Position numbers and translations under genes: made by a program. The notes below the pieces were generated by a model that was not told the origin of the DNA, did not search any database, and worked only from the letters and a program-made list of their open reading frames with translations. A DNA stretch of 27,435 nucleotides from a virus. Location of the stretch: IMG/VR virus record IMGVR_UViG_3300033149_002658, positions 1 to 27,435 of that record; one strand, 5' to 3'. This document shows positions 22,760 to 27,435 of the stretch, piece by piece; the stretch's first letter is position 1; each line of letters opens with the position of its first letter.

Positions 22760-24649
22760 ATGTTTAATATTCAAAAGAGATTTTTAAGTTTATTTGTTGT
22801 TTTCTTTGTTCTGTTTTCTATGCAGGTTTATGCTGGACAAATACAAGGAAATTATAAGCCCCTTGTCTTTGGCTCTATAGCTGAATTAAAGCTTTCATCA
22901 CCAACGGCTGACGGTCAAGTTTGTACTGTTTTGGGATATTCAGCCGCAACAGAAAACCGGGTTTGGAGTCTTCAATGGAGCGCCAGCAGTAGTACATCTG
23001 ATGATGGAGGTCTTGTTTTTGAACTTGATTCTGCACCGGCAACAGGTAGATGGATAAGGCTTTTACCGGATTATATAATATATGCTGAATATTTTGGATT
23101 AAGCACGACAAAAACACCGACCGAAAATGCCACTATACTCAACAATATAATTGATAATGTAAGTGCAGGACAAACAATATCATTTTTGGATGAAAGCGCG
23201 ATAAGTTTCGCAACAACTTGGGAAATCGATAAGTCTCTTATTGTAGATTTTAACGGCAAAGAGCTATTGTACACCGGTGCTGATGAAGCTATTGAGGTAA
23301 CTGTTTCAAATTGTACTTTTAAGAATGGCAAGCTAACAGGCCCGCAATTTGCAACGGCCGTTTTCTTGAGTCGTGGCTTTTTCGTACACGGAGCTGATTC
23401 AAGCAATTATATAACAGGTATAACATTTGAGAATTTCAATGTTAACACCTTTGGCAATCGTGGTTTTTTGATGGAGTTTGTGGAAGATTTCCAATTAACA
23501 GCGCTTAGACTATCTAATTTTGAATACGCCGCTATGACCCTGTGGTCTTGTCAGGATGGTGTTATCACAGATTATAGAGCAGATAACGTAGTTGACACCG
23601 ATGCAGGTCTAGATTCTTACGGAATATCGTTTTCAAGGCAAGCAGGAACGCTGGTAGCTTATCCAAGATGTAGCGATATTGTTTTGGATGATTTCATAAT
23701 AAGCAATGTACCTGTGTGGGAAGGGGTTGACACGCATGGTGGCGAAAATCTACTCATATCTAATGGGACTATAAGAAATACACATTTCGGTGTCAACTTA
23801 GGACCATCTGATAACGCCGTGTCCGTTGCATCTTTTGCACCTAAAAACATAAAAGTAATTAATGTTTATATGGATTCAGGCGTGACGGACGGCACAAGAG
23901 GATCAGGAATATTATTCTCCGGTGCTTCTGGGGTTGAAAATGCTGAAAATATGACCGCAACAGGTTGTACTATTGTTGGGTATGGGGATGAAAACACAAT
24001 TGGATCAAGCGCTTGCGGTATATGGTTTAGGGGAACGAGCGGAACTGTGATAAATGGTAACGTAATAAGTAAGTCAGGGCCGTACGGTATTCAATCTGAC
24101 AGTGAAAATTTTGGCTACAGCATAACATCAAACGTTATAGCGGATTGTTGGAGCGATACAAACGCAGCATATGGTGTCTATGTAGACGACGCTAATCAGA
24201 GCGGGTTGATAGAAGGTAATGTATTCTCTATTATAGACAGCACGTTTTTAGCGACCAAGACTTTCACTGTTGATGCTGCTATCCGAATTGATTCGGTTGC
24301 CGGCGCCGACATAAGATTAGGGTTTAATTTTTCTCAATACGATCTATATCACAACGGCACAAGCGACGGATTAACCCAAGATATCACAGGCCCAGGGGCG
24401 ATAGACCTTAACTACCCGACAACCCTAATGATAACAACTGGAGCCGATGCATACACGCTTGTCAACGGGTACGAGGGGCAGCGAAAAATCATACACATGA
24501 AAACCTACGGTGGGGACGGAACCCTTACACCTGACGGTTTACGAGGCTTTGCAACAATAACATTTGATACTGTCAACGATTGGATAATATTAGTGTTTAG
24601 TAATGGTGCGTGGAATGTTGAGAAAAATTCCGGTTGTACTTTAGCGTAA
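22760..24649 (+). CDS. Tail spike, right-handed beta-helix, with signal peptide
   Basis: The 629-residue protein begins with a hydrophobic Sec-type leader (FLSLFVVFFVLFSMQVYA, likely cut before G at about residue 26). An adhesin-like N-terminal module follows (IAELKLSSPTADGQV, then TGRWIRLLPDY), then a long parallel beta-helix (about 120-520). Its turns are short and strand-like, for example ENLLISNGTIRNTHFGVNLG and GTVINGNVISKSGPYGIQSD. Such domains bind and often cleave surface polysaccharide. The C-terminus (EGQRKIIHMKTYGGDGTLTP through WNVEKNSGC) is a trimerisation-type tip. The last 300 bases look GC-richer than the start. A leader peptide on a tail spike is unexpected. Confidence 0.75.
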   Translation: MFNIQKRFLSLFVVFFVLFSMQVYAGQIQGNYKPLVFGSIAELKLSSPTADGQVCTVLGYSAATENRVWSLQWSASSSTSDDGGLVFELDSAPATGRWIRLLPDYIIYAEYFGLSTTKTPTENATILNNIIDNVSAGQTISFLDESAISFATTWEIDKSLIVDFNGKELLYTGADEAIEVTVSNCTFKNGKLTGPQFATAVFLSRGFFVHGADSSNYITGITFENFNVNTFGNRGFLMEFVEDFQLTALRLSNFEYAAMTLWSCQDGVITDYRADNVVDTDAGLDSYGISFSRQAGTLVAYPRCSDIVLDDFIISNVPVWEGVDTHGGENLLISNGTIRNTHFGVNLGPSDNAVSVASFAPKNIKVINVYMDSGVTDGTRGSGILFSGASGVENAENMTATGCTIVGYGDENTIGSSACGIWFRGTSGTVINGNVISKSGPYGIQSDSENFGYSITSNVIADCWSDTNAAYGVYVDDANQSGLIEGNVFSIIDSTFLATKTFTVDAAIRIDSVAGADIRLGFNFSQYDLYHNGTSDGLTQDITGPGAIDLNYPTTLMITTGADAYTLVNGYEGQRKIIHMKTYGGDGTLTPDGLRGFATITFDTVNDWIILVFSNGAWNVEKNSGCTLA

Positions 24650-24652
24650 AAA

Positions 24653-24683
24653 ATAACTCGGCTTCCAAGTGTGGCCGAGTTAT
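24653..24683 (+). terminator. Hairpin ending the structural operon
   Basis: A perfect 10-bp inverted repeat, ATAACTCGGC (24653-24662) and GCCGAGTTAT (24674-24683), with an 11-base loop, begins 4 bases after the tail spike stop. The following bases (CCTCAAAACCCAATTTTAATT) have no immediate T run, so it may work as an mRNA-end hairpin or a weak terminator on either strand. Its place at the end of a 24-kb gene row supports this. Confidence 0.7.
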
Positions 24684-24807
24684 CCTCAAAACCCAATTTT
24701 AATTAAAAAGCATGAAATAACTCCTGATAATATCCCTATATGATGTATTTTCCTATCTTTCGATTTTTCTCAACCAATAATTCATTTTTATAAATTAAAA
24801 GCCTTTT

Positions 24808-24824
24808 TATTCCATCACCGAATA
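24808..24824. promoter_or_regulatory. Operator copy 1 (TATTC-N7-GAATA)
   Basis: TATTCCATCACCGAATA is an inverted repeat with 5-base arms around a 7-base core. It lies 7 bases upstream of the -35 box. The same arms and spacing recur at 24850-24866, 42 bases (four helical turns) downstream. A binding site for the adjacent HTH protein is the natural reading. Confidence 0.6.
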
Positions 24825-24831
24825 TTTTTGC

Positions 24832-24860
24832 TTGACATAATTTAAAATATATTCGATAAC
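24832..24860 (+). promoter_or_regulatory. Promoter of the HTH gene (TTGACA-N17-GATAAC)
   Basis: A perfect TTGACA at 24832-24837 is followed after 17 bases by GATAAC (24855-24860, 4 of 6 match). The -10 box falls inside operator copy 2, so a repressor bound there would block RNA polymerase directly. The start ATG of the HTH gene is 40 bases further, with AAAGGA as ribosome site. Confidence 0.6.
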
Positions 24861-24866
24861 AGAATA
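24850..24866. promoter_or_regulatory. Operator copy 2 (TATTC-N7-GAATA)
   Basis: TATTCGATAACAGAATA has the same arms as copy 1 and a related core (CATCACC versus GATAACA, sharing AT and AC). It covers the -10 region of the promoter. The first copy is upstream of the -35, so the two flank the promoter core. Confidence 0.6.
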
Positions 24867-24900
24867 AACAAAGTCAAAAAAACAAACAAAAGGAATTATC

Positions 24901-25089
24901 ATGAATCAAATCGAAATAGCAAAAAAAACCGGAATATCTCAATCTCAGGTTTCAAGAATTTTTAACGGTAAGCCGATCGGAAAAGATACAGCAAGAAAAC
25001 TTTCAAAAATAACAGGTATCAAATGGAATGAAATAATTGCAATGGAACCTGAAAAAATAAAAAGATATTTGATAGGTTCACTAAAATAG
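24901..25089 (+). CDS. Cro-like helix-turn-helix regulator
   Basis: The 62-residue protein is almost entirely an XRE-type HTH domain. NQIEIAKKTG forms the first HTH helix, SQSQVSRIFNG the recognition helix, then DTARKLSKITGI with the following WNEIIAM. There is no dimerisation or cleavage domain, so it is Cro-sized rather than a LexA/cI-type repressor. It sits directly behind a strong promoter with paired operators and is likely to repress its own synthesis. It opens the second transcription unit, ahead of the ATPase gene, so it probably regulates early or recombination genes. Family membership is clear; the partner repressor, if any, is not in this window. Confidence 0.85.
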   Translation: MNQIEIAKKTGISQSQVSRIFNGKPIGKDTARKLSKITGIKWNEIIAMEPEKIKRYLIGSLK

Positions 25090-25207
25090 AATTTTGTGCA
25101 CCTCTCCGACGTTGCAGTGGTCAACGTGGCATACCAAATCAGGCTCGAAAAGCACAAAAGTATACGGCATTTAGGCAAGCTTGGCAAACCACTATTTTTT
25201 TAATCTA
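25090..25207 (+). ncRNA. Structured, GC-richer gap; candidate regulatory RNA
   Basis: Between the HTH and ATPase genes lies a segment with 48 G/C in 95 bases (25096-25190), clearly above its neighbours. It can fold: TTTTGTGC (25092-25099) pairs perfectly with GCACAAAA (25152-25159), enclosing a second hairpin ACGTTG-N7-CAACGT (25109-25127). It ends with a run of T at about 25195-25201, like an intrinsic transcription end. It could be a small RNA or a leader controlling the ATPase. A 35-codon GTG frame (25096-25203) also runs through it without a ribosome site. Another frame reads CSGQRGIPNQARKAQKYTAF, vaguely like a decayed zinc-ribbon. None of these is proven. Confidence 0.3.
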
Positions 25208-25239
25208 TTTTCAATCAATTTTTTATCAAGGAGAACATT

Positions 25240-27192
25240 ATGAAATTATTAAGTTTGGCATTACTGAATTTTAAAGGTGTGAAATTATTTCAACTTGAAA
25301 CAAGTGGCGAAAATGTATCAATTTACGGCGATAATGGAACTGGTAAAACAACTGTATGCGATGCTATGTATTATCTGCTTTTCGATAAAGACAGCCAGTT
25401 TAAAAAACAATTTGAAATTAAAACGCTCACACCTAAAGGGATAGCAATTCCCGGCCTGAATCATGAGGTTGAAGGTGTGTTTTTAACCGATTCAGGAAAA
25501 ACTTTAACCTTGAAAAAATCGTATAAGGAGATTTGGTCAAACAAACGTGGTCAGGCTCAGAAGACTTTCACGGGTCACACAACAGACTATTATATTGACG
25601 AAATTCCGGTAAAAAAGAAAGAGTTTACTGAACGCGCATCAGAATATTTTATTGAAGAAACTTTTAAACTTTTGACAACACCAACTTATTTTTCAGAAAC
25701 ACTGCCGTGGAGGGATCGCCGGGAGCTTCTTCTTAAAATTAGCGGTAATATTTCAGATGAAGATGTTATAAATTCTGATTCTGAATTGAAAGACTTGAAT
25801 GTAATTCTTGCCGATCGCTCTATTGAAGATCACAAAAAAGTTATTGCCGGGAAAAAGTCAAAGTTAAATGATGAAATAAAACAAATTCCGGTAAGGATTG
25901 ATGAGGCAACAAGAAGCATACCCGGTCTTGATTTTATTGATTTGAAAGAAGAGAATATACAGCTTGAAAAAACCAAAAAGCAGATATCAGAAAAAGAAAA
26001 ACAGATTAGCCGTATTGAATCTGGTAGTGAAATTTCGGAACAAAAAAAGAAATTAAGTGAGATTGAAACTGTTGTCATCAACTTAAAAAATAACCAGACA
26101 GTTGAACATCAAAAAACCATCAATATCCAGCGTAAAAAATATGATGACGCTGAAAGTGCTTACAATCTTGCCAATGGTGATGTTAGTAATATAACGTCTG
26201 AAATTAACAACCTTGATTTAAACAAATCCTATTATGTTGATGAAATAAACAGGCTTCGCGATCTATGGCATAAAAAAGAAAATATGCAATTTGTACTTCC
26301 TGAAAATCCTGAAAACTGCCCTGCTTGTGGTCAATCAATACCAGAAGAAGACAGAAAAAAAGTTGAGGAAAAAGCTCGTGAAGAGTTTAATCTATACAAA
26401 GCTAATGAAATTGAAAAAGTTAATTATGATGGTACAGAAGCAGCAAAGAAAGTTGATGAACTGGATGAAGTTCTGAAAGAAAAAAATAAAATGTTGGAAC
26501 ATTTAAACGGTTTAAAAGAATCAAAAAAACAGGCTATGGATATAGCACATAATAGTCTTAATGCTATTAAAAACACACCACCTGTTGATACTGGCGATAT
26601 TTTAAAAAACAATTCTGACATTGAAGAAATTAAATCAACAATCGAAAAACTAAAATCCGGGACTGAAGATCAGATCAACGAAATTAAAGATGAGATTGAA
26701 AAATTAATTGCTGTCCGTGAAGTGATCGAAAAAAATATTTCTTCTTATGAATCAAGCTTGAAAATAAAAGAGCGTATTGCAGAGCTTGAAAACCAGGAAA
26801 GAATTTTAGCTGGAGAAATTGAAGGGCTTGAAAACGAATTATTCTTAATTGAAAAGTTTGTAAAAATAAAAGTTGAACTACTTGAAAGTAATATAAATTC
26901 TAAATTCAAACTTGCAAGATTTAAGCTTTTTAAAACTCAGATTAATGGCGGTCTTGATGAATGTTGCGATGTTACGTTTGAGGGGGTTCCTTTTGGTTCA
27001 GGTCTTAATAATGGCGCTCGTATTAACATCGGACTTGATATCATTCAAACTCTTTCAGAGCATTTCAATACAACTGCACCAATTTTTATTGATAACGCTG
27101 AATCAGTTACGGAAATCAATATACCTGAAAACTCTCAGGTTATTAAGATGATTGTTTCTGAGGCTGATAAAGTTCTTAGGGTAGAATTATAA
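25240..27192 (+). CDS. SbcC/Rad50-like phage ATPase
   Basis: The 650-residue protein has an SMC/Rad50 layout. Walker A GDNGTGKTT (residues 30-38) comes first, then a coiled coil with a zinc-hook CPAC (Cys360, Cys363) at its middle, and a returning coiled coil. An ABC-signature-like LNNGARINIGLD (589-600) and a Walker B-like IFIDNAESV (615-623) follow. The usual DE pair is DN-A-E, with Glu621 two residues further on, a variant I recall from phage members of this family. SbcC works with the nuclease SbcD on DNA ends and hairpins; no nuclease gene is visible before the window ends. At 650 residues it is much shorter than E. coli SbcC. AAGGAG precedes the ATG. A role in replication-linked recombination is inferred. 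Confidence 0.85.
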   Translation: MKLLSLALLNFKGVKLFQLETSGENVSIYGDNGTGKTTVCDAMYYLLFDKDSQFKKQFEIKTLTPKGIAIPGLNHEVEGVFLTDSGKTLTLKKSYKEIWSNKRGQAQKTFTGHTTDYYIDEIPVKKKEFTERASEYFIEETFKLLTTPTYFSETLPWRDRRELLLKISGNISDEDVINSDSELKDLNVILADRSIEDHKKVIAGKKSKLNDEIKQIPVRIDEATRSIPGLDFIDLKEENIQLEKTKKQISEKEKQISRIESGSEISEQKKKLSEIETVVINLKNNQTVEHQKTINIQRKKYDDAESAYNLANGDVSNITSEINNLDLNKSYYVDEINRLRDLWHKKENMQFVLPENPENCPACGQSIPEEDRKKVEEKAREEFNLYKANEIEKVNYDGTEAAKKVDELDEVLKEKNKMLEHLNGLKESKKQAMDIAHNSLNAIKNTPPVDTGDILKNNSDIEEIKSTIEKLKSGTEDQINEIKDEIEKLIAVREVIEKNISSYESSLKIKERIAELENQERILAGEIEGLENELFLIEKFVKIKVELLESNINSKFKLARFKLFKTQINGGLDECCDVTFEGVPFGSGLNNGARINIGLDIIQTLSEHFNTTAPIFIDNAESVTEINIPENSQVIKMIVSEADKVLRVEL

Positions 27193-27226
27193 TAAAATTC
27201 AATATTAACTAAAAGGTGGAAATAAA

Positions 27227-27435
27227 ATGAAAAAATCAAATTTTAAGAAAGTATTAAAAACAAAAAGAATTGATTTTAAGGTTGGAAATGGCTTTATAAT
27301 TATTACAGAAAACAACGGATATGTTTACCTCAGAAACCTTACAACTCTTCCTGAAAATGTGAAGTTTGGGAATCAGGGTTCTGTTTACCTCGAAAACCTT
27401 ACAACTCTTCCTGAAAATGTGAAGTTTGAGAATCA
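27227..27435 (+). CDS. Repeat protein, partial at right edge
   Basis: An open frame starts at ATG 27227, with AAGGTGG 7 bases upstream, and runs off the window (69 codons seen). After a basic N-terminus (MKKSNFKKVLKTKR) and a strand (FKVGNGFIIITENNG) come 20-residue repeats of the type VYL-x-NLTTLPENVKF-x-NQ. One full copy and nearly all of a second are visible. This resembles the leucine-rich, solenoid-like repeat proteins I recall from some phages and Bacteroidetes. It lies in the early-gene block 34 bases after the ATPase. Function is unknown. Confidence 0.7.
   Translation, partial: MKKSNFKKVLKTKRIDFKVGNGFIIITENNGYVYLRNLTTLPENVKFGNQGSVYLENLTTLPENVKFEN
27317..27435 (+). repeat. 60-bp tandem coding repeat
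   Basis: Unit 1 (27317-27376) and unit 2 (27377-27435, missing its last base) are nearly identical, differing at only a handful of positions. Each encodes a 20-residue solenoid-like unit with LTTLPENVKF. The array continues beyond the window. Confidence 0.85.

Noticed and set aside
24684-24807. Small gene between the hairpin and the operators
   Set aside because: The frames are broken by many stops and no ribosome site is present; this is plain AT-rich spacer.
24945-25187. 80-codon minus-strand frame across the HTH gene and the following gap
   Set aside because: It opposes a clear HTH gene, and its product looks like a random hydrophobic/Ser-rich sequence.
27317-27435. CRISPR-like array
   Set aside because: The repeats are contiguous, 60 bases long and in frame within a gene, with no spacers.

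Overview
This window is the structural half of a tailed, contractile-tail (myovirus) phage or prophage. All recognisable genes lie on the + strand, are tightly packed and often overlap as ATGA or TAATG. The DNA is AT-rich, the standard code is used (TAA, TAG and TGA all act as stops), and starts are preceded by GGAG/AGGAG-type ribosome sites. The tail spike, LamG/esterase protein and Sec-type signal peptides suggest a low-GC Gram-negative host. I cannot name the host from sequence alone. No integrase, transposase, terminase, lysis enzyme, tRNA or CRISPR array was recognised, so prophage versus free phage stays open.

Layout. 1-144: AT-rich leader with a good leftward promoter firing out of the window. 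145-2193: gpW-like connector, a small unknown and the lambda-type portal. 2194-7486: seven genes inserted between portal and protease, comprising small structural-looking unknowns, a fibre with a DUF2190-like tip, a LamG plus SASA-esterase protein and a small membrane protein. 7486-10791: lambda-style head block, with S49 protease carrying an in-frame internal scaffold start, decoration protein and gpE-type major capsid. 10803-12326: neck and tail-completion genes, including a 49-codon gene. 12338-22210: Mu-style tail, in the order sheath, tube, frameshifted chaperone, tape measure, gpN-, gpP- (fused to LysM), gp45-, gp46-, gp47- and gp48-like proteins. The gp48 gene is split by a -1 shift at an A8 run. 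22220-24649: tail fibre and beta-helix tail spike, closed by a hairpin. 24808-27435: the start of a second transcription unit, with twin operators around a promoter, a Cro-like HTH protein, a structured GC-rich gap, an SbcC/Rad50-like ATPase and the start of a repeat protein.

How the genes work together. The head block follows lambda (portal, protease/scaffold, decoration, capsid E), while the tail follows Mu (L, M, chaperone, tape measure, N, P, 45, 46, 47, 48). The virion is therefore a lambda-head/Mu-tail mosaic. Host contact is probably shared between the usual tail-end genes and a second set of surface proteins encoded in the head region. Three of these large surface proteins begin with what look like Sec signal peptides, which is odd for proteins assembled in the cytoplasm.

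The most interesting signals are: two independent canonical -1 slippery heptamers (GGGAAAA in the tail chaperone, AAAAAAA in gp48); the Nu3-like internal start; the signal-peptide-bearing virion-type proteins; and paired TATTC-N7-GAATA operators 42 bp apart.
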